Of a stretch of 41,227 bases of DNA, positions 24,439 to 33,044 are shown piece by piece. How positions within the stretch are numbered: position 1 is the first letter of the stretch; each line of letters opens with the position of its first letter. Origin of the DNA: Fibrobacter succinogenes (GTDB lineage: Bacteria > Fibrobacterota > Fibrobacteria > Fibrobacterales > Fibrobacteraceae); NCBI GenBank assembly GCA_902768325.1, contig CACXKY010000031.1, positions 1 to 41,227 of the forward strand. The letters run 5' to 3'. Under the pieces are notes generated by a model. That model ran no database searches. It saw only the letters and a list, made by a program, of their open reading frames with translations, and had not been told where the DNA came from. Both the position numbers and the translations under genes were made by a program.

Positions 24439-25728
24439 ATGCTGCGTATTGGTTTAATTGGTACTGGAACCGTCGGTGGCGGTGTCATTCAGATTCTTGA
24501 ACAGAAGATTGCCGAGTACAAGGAAAAGCTCGGTGTCGAACTCGAACTCGCCTGCATCTGTGCGAAGTCCGAAGAAGAAGTCGCCCCCTACAAGGCTAAG
24601 GGCTACAAGGTTTCGACCAACGCCGACGAGATGATCGCCGGTAACGATATCGACGTGCTCGTGGAACTCGCCGGTGGCTACAACATGCCGCGCAAGTGGA
24701 TCCTCGCTGCCCTCAATTCGGGCAAGCATGTGGTGACCGCGAACAAGGCCCTCCTCGCCAAGTACGGCCACGAGATTTTCCCGCTCGCTGCCGAAAAGGG
24801 CCTGCATGTGCTGTTCGAAGCCGCTGTCGGCGGTGGCATTCCTATCATCCGTAGCCTCCAGGAAGGCCTGCTTGGCTCTACGGTCGAAAGCCTGAGCTGC
24901 ATCATCAACGGTACCTGTAACTACATCTTGAGCCGTATGGCCGACGAAGGCCTCGACTTCGACGTCGTGCTGAAGGACGCCCAGAAGCTCGGTTTCGCCG
25001 AAGCTGACCCGACCTTCGATATCGAAGGTATCGACTCCGCCCACAAGACGGCCCTCCTCGCAAGCCTCTGCAGCGGCAAGCGCGTGGACTTCGAAAAGAT
25101 TCACGTGACGGGCATTTCGAAGATTACCGCCCAGGATATCGCTTTTGCGAAGGAAATCGGCTGCTGCATCAAGCTGCTCGGCATCTACCACCGTGACGGT
25201 GACCGCGTGGATGCCCGTGTCCATCCGTGCTTTGTTTCTAACGAGAACCTGCTTTCGAACGTGAACGGCGTGATCAACGCGGTTTACCTCAAGTGCGACA
25301 ACCTGGGCGAAACGGTCCAGACCGGTGCCGGTGCCGGCCGTTTGCCGACCGCCTCTGCCGTGGTGGCCGACCTCGTGTCCTTGGCCCGCTCTACCGATAC
25401 GGGCAGCCGTAAGGCGCTCCCGATGGGCTGGTTCAACGAGAACAATTCCGCGACGCTCGTCCCGATTTCGGAAACGACTTCCCGCTACTACTTCCGCTTC
25501 ACGTCCCGCGACGCCCGCGGCGTTTTGGCGAAGATTACGGGAATTCTCGCTGAAAACATGATTTCCATCGAGACCATCATCCAGAAGAACGTGAATGACC
25601 CGGGCAAGGTGTCCATCGTGGTCATTACCGAAAAAACGGAAGATTGCAGGGCCTCGAAGGCCGTCGACGCTATCGACGCCCTCCCCGAAATCGTGGAAAA
25701 GAGCCAGGTCATCCGCTTCTTGGCCTAG
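24439..25728 (+). CDS. hom: Homoserine dehydrogenase
   Basis: This enzyme reduces aspartate semialdehyde to homoserine in the threonine/methionine pathway. The product has 429 residues. The nucleotide-binding loop is GTGTVGGGV (residues 7-15). Then come the family blocks VTANKALLAKYG, EAAVGGGIPIIRSLQEGL and SCIINGTCNYIL, and the substrate region AQKLGFAEADPTFDIEG. A C-terminal ACT domain (about 350-429, YYFRFTSRDARGVLAKI) is the usual site of threonine feedback control. It is not fused to aspartokinase. GGAG precedes the ATG. The gene for the second sugar transferase follows after 27 bases; the two pathways are unrelated, and that gene has its own promoter-like box. Confidence 0.96.
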   Translation: MLRIGLIGTGTVGGGVIQILEQKIAEYKEKLGVELELACICAKSEEEVAPYKAKGYKVSTNADEMIAGNDIDVLVELAGGYNMPRKWILAALNSGKHVVTANKALLAKYGHEIFPLAAEKGLHVLFEAAVGGGIPIIRSLQEGLLGSTVESLSCIINGTCNYILSRMADEGLDFDVVLKDAQKLGFAEADPTFDIEGIDSAHKTALLASLCSGKRVDFEKIHVTGISKITAQDIAFAKEIGCCIKLLGIYHRDGDRVDARVHPCFVSNENLLSNVNGVINAVYLKCDNLGETVQTGAGAGRLPTASAVVADLVSLARSTDTGSRKALPMGWFNENNSATLVPISETTSRYYFRFTSRDARGVLAKITGILAENMISIETIIQKNVNDPGKVSIVVITEKTEDCRASKAVDAIDALPEIVEKSQVIRFLA

Positions 25729-25751
25729 CCCTCGCAATTTTTGTAGTTTAA
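25720..25751 (+). promoter_or_regulatory. Candidate -33/-7 promoter immediately before the sugar transferase at 25756
   Basis: TTG (25720-25722, inside the last codons of hom) and TAGTTTAA (25744-25751) are 21 bases apart. The box ends four bases before the ATG and no ribosome site is visible. This suggests leaderless translation. Confidence 0.4.
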
Positions 25752-25755
25752 GAGT

Positions 25756-27207
25756 ATGTTCCGCGCAAGTACGCTTGAACGCATCCTGCTGGTCCTGTCG
25801 GACTTCGTAGCCTTGACGATCTGCTTCGCCTTGGCCTTTTGGGTGCAGTTCCACAGTGGCTGGATTGCGGACAAGTACGACCCGACCAAGACGTTCGATT
25901 CGTACTGGGGAATGGGCCTGGTCCTCAACGTGGCCTGGATCCTCCTGTTTGTCTGCGCCGGACTGTATCGCTCCTGGCTGTTGAACTCCAGAACGCATCA
26001 GATCTTGAGGGTCCTTCGGGCCGTGGCGGTGGGAATCGTCATTATCATCATCTGCCTGTTCGGTTCGGAGTTCCTCGGGAAGGTCTTTGCAAACCAGTCG
26101 CTGGTCCGTGACTACATCTACGGTTCCCGGTTCCCCTGGATCTTTATATATGGCGGCCTTGCCATCTTGCTCGTGGCGAGCTTCCGCATGTTCATCTACC
26201 TCTTCTTGCGCGGGCTCTTGAAGTGGGGCTACGGGGCGAACAACATCCTCGTGCTCGGTGCGACCGAATCTGGGCGCAAGATTGCGGAATCGCTTAAGAA
26301 GACTCCGGAACGCGGCCAGCGCGTGGTGGGCTTCGTCGATGAACGTTTCCAGGTGATGGACCACGAGTTCGCCGGGTTCCCGGTGCTCGGTAAGTATTCC
26401 GATTTGACGGCCCTCGTCAAGAAGTACAAGGTCAGCGGTATCATTATCGCCCACGACAGTACGTCCCCACAAGAAATCATGCGCGTGCTCGTCTGGATTT
26501 GCGAAATCCCGCTCCACATCTATATCGTCCCTGAACTTTACCCGGTGGTGAACGGCCAGTTCAAGGGTAACCTTGTGCATGGATTTGAACTGCAGGAATT
26601 GTTTGCGTTTACGATGCCCCCTTGGCAGGTGCGTGTCAAACGCGCTATCGATATTGGCTTTGGCGTATTCCTCGGACTTTGTTCCTTGCCGGTCTGCCTA
26701 CTGGCGGCTATTGCCATCAAGCTTGAAGACTGGGGCCCGGTGTTCTATTCCCAGGAAAGGATTGGCCTTTACGGCAAGCCGTTCATTGTCTATAAGTTCC
26801 GTACGATGCGTACCGATGCCGAAAAGTTTGGCGCCCAGTGGGCTACCAAGGACGACCCTCGCATCACGAAGGTGGGCAAGTTCCTGCGCAAGACGCGTAT
26901 CGATGAACTGCCGCAGATTCTTTGCGTGTTGAAGGGCGACATGAGCATGGTGGGCCCACGTCCGGAACGTGCCGTGTTCATCAGCAAGCTTCGCGAACAG
27001 ATTCCGTTCTACATCAGCCGCCTCAAGATGAAGCCGGGCCTGACGGGCTGGGCGCAGGTGCGTCACCATTACGATACGAGCATCGAGGATGTGCAGATCA
27101 AGTTGCAGTACGATATGTACTACTACGAGAACATGAGCCTGCTTTTGGATTTCCAGATTTTGGTGCGTACGGTCTACGTCGTGTTGACCGGAAAAGGAGC
27201 GCAGTAA
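25756..27207 (+). CDS. Undecaprenyl-phosphate sugar-phosphotransferase (WbaP/WcaJ type)
   Basis: This is a 483-residue polyprenyl glycosylphosphotransferase that starts repeat-unit assembly of an exopolysaccharide or O-antigen. Four N-terminal helices span about residues 10-150. A CoA-binding-like Rossmann domain follows ([17 protein letters not shown]). A fifth helix ([20 protein letters not shown]) leads into the catalytic domain, with [51 protein letters not shown] and [11 protein letters not shown]. This is the full-length five-helix form, unlike the soluble-N-domain enzyme at 23089. Its stop shares one base with the nadC start (TAATG), so nadC translation is coupled to it. Which sugar it uses cannot be told. 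Confidence 0.92.
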   Translation: MFRASTLERILLVLSDFVALTICFALAFWVQFHSGWIADKYDPTKTFDSYWGMGLVLNVAWILLFVCAGLYRSWLLNSRTHQILRVLRAVAVGIVIIIICLFGSEFLGKVFANQSLVRDYIYGSRFPWIFIYGGLAILLVASFRMFIYLFLRGLLKWGYGANNILVLGATESGRKIAESLKKTPERGQRVVGFVDERFQVMDHEFAGFPVLGKYSDLTALVKKYKVSGIIIAHDSTSPQEIMRVLVWICEIPLHIYIVPELYPVVNGQFKGNLVHGFELQELFAFTMPPWQVRVKRAIDIGFGVFLGLCSLPVCLLAAIAIKLEDWGPVFYSQERIGLYGKPFIVYKFRTMRTDAEKFGAQWATKDDPRITKVGKFLRKTRIDELPQILCVLKGDMSMVGPRPERAVFISKLREQIPFYISRLKMKPGLTGWAQVRHHYDTSIEDVQIKLQYDMYYYENMSLLLDFQILVRTVYVVLTGKGAQ

Positions 27208-28070
27208 TGTACGGCGACAATTCAACCCCGATTTTCCCTGTAGAAGATGCCCTCACGATGATCCGCCTCGCGCTTGCCGAAGACGTGCGCACGGGTGACG
27301 TGACTAGCGAATGGACTATTCCTGCCGACCAAAAGCAGCATGCCCGCCTGATTGCGAAAGAAGACGGTGTGCTTGCCGGCCTCCCGGTGATCGAGCTTGT
27401 GTTCCAGGAGTTGAAGGCCAACGTGAAGGTGACACTCCACAAGAAAGATGGCGATGTTGTCAAGAAAGGCGATTTGATTGCCGAAATGGACGGCACGACG
27501 CACGAACTCTTGACGGGCGAACGTACGCTTTTGAACTTTATCCAGCAGCTTTCGGGTGTGGCGACGGTCGCGCATACCTTCCAGGAAGCCCTCAAGGGCG
27601 GCAAGACGAAGGTGCTCGATACGCGCAAGACGGTTCCCGGTTTCCGCACGCTGCAGAAGTACGCGGTTCGCGTGGGCGGCGGTTCCAACCACCGCATGGG
27701 ACTCTTCGACATGGTGCTCGTGAAGGACAACCACATCGCTGCGGCGGGTGGCGTGCTCCAGGCGCTTGAAGTCGTGAAGAAGAACAATAAGCAGAACTTG
27801 ATGGTCGAAATGGAAGTCGAGAACTTCGACCAGTTGCGCGCTCTCTTGAACAAGGGCGTGGACGTCATCATGCTCGACAACATGAGCAACGAGATGATGG
27901 CCGAGGCTTTGAAGATTATCAAGGAAAGCGGCGACAAGTGCCTGGTGGAAGGTTCCGGCAACATGACGCTCGAACGCGCAAAGGAAATTGCGACGCTCGG
28001 CCTTGACTATATCTCTGTCGGTGCGCTTACGCATAGCGTGAAAGCGCTCGATATTTCGATGCGAATCTAG
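27207..28070 (+). CDS. nadC: Nicotinate-nucleotide pyrophosphorylase (carboxylating)
   Basis: This enzyme makes nicotinate mononucleotide from quinolinate and PRPP in NAD synthesis. The product has 287 residues, the usual length. Marks are EDVRTGDVTSEW, LDTRKTVPGFRTLQKYAV with the substrate-binding Arg and Lys, GGGSNHRMGLFDMVLVKDNH, VEMEVEN, MLDNMS, EGSGNM and ISVGALTHSVKALDISM. The ATG at 27207 overlaps the preceding TAA, and AAGGAG lies seven to eight bases before it. The frame is open further upstream but only inside the previous gene. No nadA or nadB is present in the window. Confidence 0.96.
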   Translation: MYGDNSTPIFPVEDALTMIRLALAEDVRTGDVTSEWTIPADQKQHARLIAKEDGVLAGLPVIELVFQELKANVKVTLHKKDGDVVKKGDLIAEMDGTTHELLTGERTLLNFIQQLSGVATVAHTFQEALKGGKTKVLDTRKTVPGFRTLQKYAVRVGGGSNHRMGLFDMVLVKDNHIAAAGGVLQALEVVKKNNKQNLMVEMEVENFDQLRALLNKGVDVIMLDNMSNEMMAEALKIIKESGDKCLVEGSGNMTLERAKEIATLGLDYISVGALTHSVKALDISMRI

Positions 28071-28100
28071 TAAGGTAAAACCACAAAAGATTTGTTTTTT

Positions 28101-28108
28101 TATATTCC
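28101..28108 (+). promoter_or_regulatory. TAnnTT promoter-like box before the antiporter gene
   Basis: TATATTCC follows a run of T and lies 26 bases before the ATG at 28135. The strong AAGGAG ribosome site sits between them. Candidate only. Confidence 0.33.
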
Positions 28109-28134
28109 TTGGAAACCCCAAGGAGTATTTTTTT

Positions 28135-29652
28135 ATGGAACAACAAGCTGCTGAAGTTGTATCCTATTTTCATGGAACGTTCTGGGCCTTGGTGCCCTCT
28201 GTGGTGGCCATTGTCCTCGCCCTCATAACGAAGGAGGCTTATTCGTCTCTGTTCGTTGGCGTTTTGATGGGCGGGCTGTTTATTAGCGAAGGAAACTTCC
28301 CGCATTTCTTGGACGCCGTATTCAAGGATGGCATGGTCAAGCAGGTATCGGACCCGTGGAATGTGGGCATCCTCTTTTTCCTTGTCATTTTGGGAACGAT
28401 GGTTGCCTTGATGAACAAGTCCGGAGGGGCAGCCGCCTTCGGGGAGTGGGCAAAACAGCACATCAAGTCCAAAGTCGGCGCTCAGCTGGCGACAGTTATT
28501 TTGGGCATCTTGATCTTTGTGGACGACTATTTCAACTGTCTCACGGTGGGCTCCGTGATGCGCCCTGTTACAGATAAATTTAAGCTCAGCCACGAAAAGC
28601 TGGCGTACTTGATCGATGCCACGGCGGCTCCGATATGCATTATCGCGCCCATCAGTTCGTGGGCGGCGGCAGTGACCGGCTTTGTCGAAGGCGAAGATGG
28701 TCTGGGGCTGTTCGTGAAGTCGATTCCCTATAATTTTTACGCGTTGCTGACCATTGCGGCCCTCTTTACGATAATCCTTTTGAAGGTGGATTTTGGCCCG
28801 ATGAAAAAGTACGAGACGGCGGCCGAAAAGCTGGAGGCGCAGACGCAGTCCTTGAAGCGCGAAGATTCCCGCGGAACGGTCGCAGACCTGATTTTCCCGA
28901 TAGCCGTATTGATTGCCTTCTCGGTGACCGGATTGATTTATACGGGAGGGTTCTTCTCGAGCGGCGAAGCGCATAAGGGATTTGTCGATGCGTTCGGTGC
29001 GAGCGATGCTTCGGTTGGCCTTGTCATCGGCAGCTTTGGTGCGTTTGTCGTGACGGTGATTTGGTACTTGGGACGTCGCGTCTTGAAATTGGGTAAATGC
29101 CTGGAATGCTTGCCCGAAGGCTTCAAGGCGATGGTTCCGGCGATTTTGATTCTTGTGCTTGCCTGGAGTTTGAAGGGCGTTACCGATACGCTTGGCGCAA
29201 AGGATTTTGTGGCTGGGCTTATTTCGGGGAGCGCCGCTGGACTCATGAACTTGATGCCGGCGATTATCTTCCTTGTCGGTGTGGGGCTTGCCTTCTCGAC
29301 GGGAACCTCGTGGGGAACGTTCGGCATCTTGATCCCGATTGTGGTGGCGGCTTTCTCGAGTGTCGATCCGAACTTGATGATTATTTCGATTTCGGCGTGT
29401 ATGGCGGGTGCCGTCTGTGGCGACCATATATCCCCGATTTCCGATACGACGATTATGGCGAGCGCCGGTGCGGACTGTAACCATGTGAACCACGTGAATA
29501 CGCAGTTGCCCTACGCGCTTTCGGTGGCTTGTGTAAGTTTTGTCTGCTATATCGTGGCGGGCTTCACGAGGAGCGCGATACTTTCGCTCGCCATAGGCCT
29601 TGCGCTGATTGTCGGTGGCGCTTTGCTTATTAAGAAGAAGGCGAAATCTTAA
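28135..29652 (+). CDS. NhaC-family Na+/H+ antiporter
   Basis: This 505-residue inner-membrane transporter exchanges sodium, or possibly an organic acid pair, for protons. About eleven hydrophobic helices are visible. Family signatures are LVPSVVAIVLALITKEAYSSL at the N terminus, FVDDYFNCLTVGSVMRPV near residue 128, AFSTGTSWGTFGIL near 385 and the GDHISPISDTTIMAS block near 430. The substrate within the family (Na+, malate/lactate exchange, others) is not certain. AAGGAG precedes the ATG by about ten bases. The last 23 bases overlap the end of the convergent EamA gene. Confidence 0.93.
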   Translation: MEQQAAEVVSYFHGTFWALVPSVVAIVLALITKEAYSSLFVGVLMGGLFISEGNFPHFLDAVFKDGMVKQVSDPWNVGILFFLVILGTMVALMNKSGGAAAFGEWAKQHIKSKVGAQLATVILGILIFVDDYFNCLTVGSVMRPVTDKFKLSHEKLAYLIDATAAPICIIAPISSWAAAVTGFVEGEDGLGLFVKSIPYNFYALLTIAALFTIILLKVDFGPMKKYETAAEKLEAQTQSLKREDSRGTVADLIFPIAVLIAFSVTGLIYTGGFFSSGEAHKGFVDAFGASDASVGLVIGSFGAFVVTVIWYLGRRVLKLGKCLECLPEGFKAMVPAILILVLAWSLKGVTDTLGAKDFVAGLISGSAAGLMNLMPAIIFLVGVGLAFSTGTSWGTFGILIPIVVAAFSSVDPNLMIISISACMAGAVCGDHISPISDTTIMASAGADCNHVNHVNTQLPYALSVACVSFVCYIVAGFTRSAILSLAIGLALIVGGALLIKKKAKS

Positions 29653-30547
29653 TTTGCGCCATCACGATGGCGACCATCATAATGACACAACCGCAAATCT
29701 CGCGGGCTGAAAGCTGTTCCCCCAGAATGGCCCAGCCTGCAAGGACGGCGAATACCGATTCCAGGCTCATCGTGAGCGAGGCGATGGTGGGGTTGATTTT
29801 GTCTTGTGCGACAATCTGCAACGTGTAGGCGATACCGCTGGAACATAGGGCGGCAAACGCAAGGCCCGCGATGGCATGCGGATTGCCAAATGCTGCCATG
29901 ACGGTGCTCATGTCCATTGCCGGGAATTTCAGGTCGAAAACAATCATCAGCGGGGCAGTCAAGACGCCGATGGTCAGGAACTGGATGGCTGAGACTCGAA
30001 TGGGGTCCACGTGATTGACGAACTTGTCGATGACGAGGATGTGGAATGAAAAGGCTAGCGCGCATAGGAGCGAAACGCTGTCCGATAGTTCGATAGAAAA
30101 ATCGTCCTTGACACAGAGCAGGTAAAGCCCTGCGGTCGTAATGGCGATACAAATCCAGGTTTTCAAGGAGGTTCGCTTACCTAGGAATAGGCTCACGACG
30201 GGAACGAGTACGATGTAGCAGGCGGTGAGGAATCCGGATTTCCCGGCGGGGGTGCCGAGGAACATCCCGAGTTGCTGCAAGTTCATCGCGGTGCAGAGAG
30301 CGAGTCCGCAAAAGAATCCGGCTTTCCTGTGCAGTAGAGCTTCTTTGCGGTTGCGAGGCTTGCGCGGGCTTTTGCCGAACGCATCGAGCGTCTTGAAGAC
30401 TAAGGCTAGGAATCCTGCGGCGATAAAGCAACGGATGCACGAGAATGCAAATGGCCCGAATGCGTTCCCTTCGATTTGGGCGACAAAGCCGGACCCCCAG
30501 ATTGCGGCCGTCAGTATAAGCAGGAATGTATAGCCTAAATTAGCCAT
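29630..30547 (-). CDS. EamA/DMT-family transporter
   Basis: The product has 305 residues with ten predicted helices in two EamA repeats (about 5-145 and 155-300), typical of drug/metabolite exporters such as amino-acid or nucleoside efflux proteins. Visible features are AAIWGSGFVAQ near the start, GTPAGKSGFLTACYIVLVPV, and in the second half LCSSGIAYTLQIVAQDKINPTIASLTMSLESVFAVLAGW (the GIAY...AL.....P..A.....P repeat signature), given here in part only. Substrate unknown. The start codon lies in CCATGG, back to back with the upstream end of the coaX frame. The end overlaps the antiporter gene by 23 bases on the opposite strand. TATATATG ends five bases before the ATG and no ribosome site is seen. 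Confidence 0.9.
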   Translation of the reverse strand: MANLGYTFLLILTAAIWGSGFVAQIEGNAFGPFAFSCIRCFIAAGFLALVFKTLDAFGKSPRKPRNRKEALLHRKAGFFCGLALCTAMNLQQLGMFLGTPAGKSGFLTACYIVLVPVVSLFLGKRTSLKTWICIAITTAGLYLLCVKDDFSIELSDSVSLLCALAFSFHILVIDKFVNHVDPIRVSAIQFLTIGVLTAPLMIVFDLKFPAMDMSTVMAAFGNPHAIAGLAFAALCSSGIAYTLQIVAQDKINPTIASLTMSLESVFAVLAGWAILGEQLSAREICGCVIMMVAIVMAQIKISPSS

Positions 30548-30614
30548 GGAAGCATATATAGCAATCCTGGATGTCCCTAAATTGCTATTTTATAAAGCAA
30601 ATAGTGATTTGCAG

Positions 30615-31466
30615 ATGAAAAAGAAATTGGATAAGACCGCGCCTAAGACCCGCGGCAAGAATGAACCTTTTAGTTTTGTTGTCGATGTGGGCAACTCCCA
30701 TACCGTTCTCGGTATTTTTAAGGGCGATAAGGTGGTGGACCACTGGAGGCTCACTACCCGTAAAGAAACCACAAGCGACGAGGTGATGAACCGCATCGGC
30801 GGCCTCGTGCGTTTTTCCGAAATCAAGCCTTCGGCGATTACGCATGTGGGGCTCTCTACGGTGGTGCCGGCTCTTGAACGCCCGTGGATCAAGGCCTTGC
30901 AGACTTTGCTCAAGCGCCCGGTACAGGTGGTGAGTTCCAAGAACTGCTTGGACTGCCCGATTGCCTACCCGAACCCGGCGACACTCGGTTCCGACCGTCT
31001 TTGCAACGTGATTGCGCTACGCGACCGCGGTTACAAGGACGCCATCGTGGTGGACATGGGTACGGCGACGACTTTTGACGTGATGAAAGATGGCGGGTTT
31101 GCGGGCGGTATCATTATCCCCGGAATTAGTGCCAGCCTGGATGTTTTGACCGAGAAGGCGGCGCGCTTGATGCCGGTGAGCATCGAGTGGCCGAATCACG
31201 TGATTGCGAACAATACCGACGACGCTATCCGCGCGGGCCTTTTGTACGGCTTTATGGCGGAACTCGAGACGCTTGTCGAAAAGATTAAGGCCGAGATGGG
31301 CAAGAAGAAGGTCCCCGTTTTTGCGACGGGTGGCTGGGGCCGTATGGTTATGGGACATAGCAATGTCATCGATACCTACGACCCTTATTTGACTTTGAAT
31401 GGCGTTCGACTCGTGGCGCTCCGCGGGAACGGCGCTGCCGAACTGGAAAAAGACTCCGACGAATAA
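30615..31466 (+). CDS. coaX: Type III pantothenate kinase
   Basis: This enzyme phosphorylates pantothenate, the first step of coenzyme A synthesis. The product has 283 residues. The ASKHA-fold motifs are FVVDVGNSHTVLGIF (phosphate loop), TLGSDRLCNVIA, VVDMGTATTFDV, and GGIIIPGI near residue 140 of the domain, then FATGGWG. The frame is open from 30546, but the ATG at 30615 removes a non-homologous leader. It still leaves about 17 extra basic residues (MKKKLDKTAPKTRGK) before the conserved start, longer than typical CoaX. The uxs gene starts 19 bases after the stop. Confidence 0.94.
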   Translation: MKKKLDKTAPKTRGKNEPFSFVVDVGNSHTVLGIFKGDKVVDHWRLTTRKETTSDEVMNRIGGLVRFSEIKPSAITHVGLSTVVPALERPWIKALQTLLKRPVQVVSSKNCLDCPIAYPNPATLGSDRLCNVIALRDRGYKDAIVVDMGTATTFDVMKDGGFAGGIIIPGISASLDVLTEKAARLMPVSIEWPNHVIANNTDDAIRAGLLYGFMAELETLVEKIKAEMGKKKVPVFATGGWGRMVMGHSNVIDTYDPYLTLNGVRLVALRGNGAAELEKDSDE

Positions 31467-31485
31467 TTTTTAAAGAGAGGTCTTT

Positions 31486-32418
31486 ATGCGTTGCTTAGTT
31501 ACTGGTGGTGCGGGGTTCCTGGGAAGTCACTTGTGCGAGCGTCTGTTGAACGACGGTCACGAGGTGATTTGCCTTGACAACTACTTTACGGGCCGCATGG
31601 CGAATGTCGCGCACTTGCGTGACAACCGTAGCTTCGAGCTTATCCGCCACGACGTGACGGAACCGATTTTGCTGGAAGTGGACCGCATCTTTAACTTGGC
31701 ATGCCCCGCAAGCCCTATCCATTACCAGTTCAATCCGGTAAAGACGATCAAGACGAGCGTGATGGGCGCGATCAACATGCTCGGCATGGCGAAACGTGTG
31801 AAGGCCAGGATTTTGCAGGCTTCTACGAGTGAAGTCTACGGCGATCCGGCGGTACACCCGCAGACAGAAGATTATTGGGGAAACGTGAACCCGATTGGCA
31901 TCCGCAGCTGCTATGACGAAGGCAAGCGCGTTGCCGAAACGCTCTTTATGGATTACCACAGGCAGAATAATGTGGATATCCGCATTGTGCGTATTTTCAA
32001 TACCTATGGCCCGCGCATGCTTATGAACGATGGCCGCGTGGTAAGCAACTTCATTGTACAGGCGCTTAAAGGCGAAGATATCACGATTTACGGTGACGGC
32101 AGCCAGACGCGTAGTTTCTGCTATGTGGACGATCTCATCGAAGGTTTCGTGCGCATGATGAATCAGGACAAGATTATCGGCCCCGTGAACATCGGAAACC
32201 CCGGTGAATTTACGATGCTTGAACTCGCGAAGGAAGTGCTTGAATTGACGGGCTCCAAGAGCAAGATCGTTTATAAGCCGCTTCCTGGTGATGACCCGAA
32301 AATGCGCCGCCCGAATATAGATTTGGCAAAGAAAGCCCTTGATTGGGAACCGACGATTCCCTTGCGCCAGGGCCTTGAAAAAACGATTGTATACTTTGAG
32401 GATTTGCTCAAAGGTTAA
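31486..32418 (+). CDS. uxs: UDP-glucuronate decarboxylase (UDP-xylose synthase)
   Basis: This is a 310-residue extended short-chain dehydrogenase that turns UDP-glucuronate into UDP-xylose. The NAD-binding [10 protein letters not shown] is at residues 7-16. [22 protein letters not shown], the [14 protein letters not shown] active site (Tyr and Lys), [10 protein letters not shown] and [15 protein letters not shown] are all characteristic of the UXS branch. Product sugars would feed surface polysaccharide assembly, consistent with the two initiating sugar transferases nearby. AGAGAGG precedes the ATG. Its TAA directly abuts the stop codon of the convergent nth gene, leaving no intergenic base. 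Confidence 0.93.
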   Translation: MRCLVTGGAGFLGSHLCERLLNDGHEVICLDNYFTGRMANVAHLRDNRSFELIRHDVTEPILLEVDRIFNLACPASPIHYQFNPVKTIKTSVMGAINMLGMAKRVKARILQASTSEVYGDPAVHPQTEDYWGNVNPIGIRSCYDEGKRVAETLFMDYHRQNNVDIRIVRIFNTYGPRMLMNDGRVVSNFIVQALKGEDITIYGDGSQTRSFCYVDDLIEGFVRMMNQDKIIGPVNIGNPGEFTMLELAKEVLELTGSKSKIVYKPLPGDDPKMRRPNIDLAKKALDWEPTIPLRQGLEKTIVYFEDLLKG

Positions 32419-33036
32419 TTAGCCGACAACGCTGCAAATCGGGCATTCTTCGGGCTTGTGGCCACGGGCCTTGCAGTAAGTGCGTCCGAAGTAGATGATT
32501 TGCAAGTGGCGTTTTTCCCATTCACTTTCGGGGAAGACCTTTTTGAGGTCTTTTTCCGTCTGTTCTACGGAACTGCCGTCAGATAACCCCCAGCGCATCG
32601 CAAGCCTGTGGATGTGCGTATCGACAGGGAAGGCGGGAATCTTGAAGATGTGGCTCATTACGACGCTTGCCGTCTTGTGGCCTACGCCGGGAAGGCTTTC
32701 GAGTTCTTCGAAGGTTTGCGGGACTTTGCCGCCGAACTTTTCGACGAGTTCCTTGGAAAGGTTGTAGATGTTGACGCTCTTCGTGTTGAAGAAACCGCAC
32801 GGCTTGATGATTTCGGCGATGCGGTCGATGCCGAGCTTGACCATGGCGGCCGGGGTCTTGGCGGCCTTGAAAAGGACTTTCGTTACCTGGTTTACGCGGA
32901 TGTCGGTGCACTGCGCGCTGAGTACGACCGCGACCAACATCGTGTAGGCGCTGCTATAGTCCAGCGGGATCGGCGGATTCGGGAAAAGTTCGTCCAGCTT
33001 TTCTCCAATGAATCGAATCTTGTCTGCGCGTTTCAT
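32419..33036 (-). CDS. nth: Endonuclease III (DNA glycosylase/AP lyase)
   Basis: This enzyme removes oxidised pyrimidines in base excision repair. The product has 205 residues. The helix-hairpin-helix LPGVGHKTASVV carries the catalytic Lys, and FPVDTHIHRLAMRWGL carries the catalytic Asp. The early motif VVLSAQCTDIRVNQV is also clear. The C-terminal iron-sulphur region reads CKARGHKPEECPICSVVG and then stops. Three cysteines are present with a nine-residue first gap, while the usual C-X6-C-X2-C-X5-C has four. The cluster is therefore altered or has another fourth ligand. The start lies eight bases after the polA stop, so the two repair genes form an operon. Confidence 0.94.
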   Translation of the reverse strand: MKRADKIRFIGEKLDELFPNPPIPLDYSSAYTMLVAVVLSAQCTDIRVNQVTKVLFKAAKTPAAMVKLGIDRIAEIIKPCGFFNTKSVNIYNLSKELVEKFGGKVPQTFEELESLPGVGHKTASVVMSHIFKIPAFPVDTHIHRLAMRWGLSDGSSVEQTEKDLKKVFPESEWEKRHLQIIYFGRTYCKARGHKPEECPICSVVG

Positions 33037-33044
33037 AACAATCC

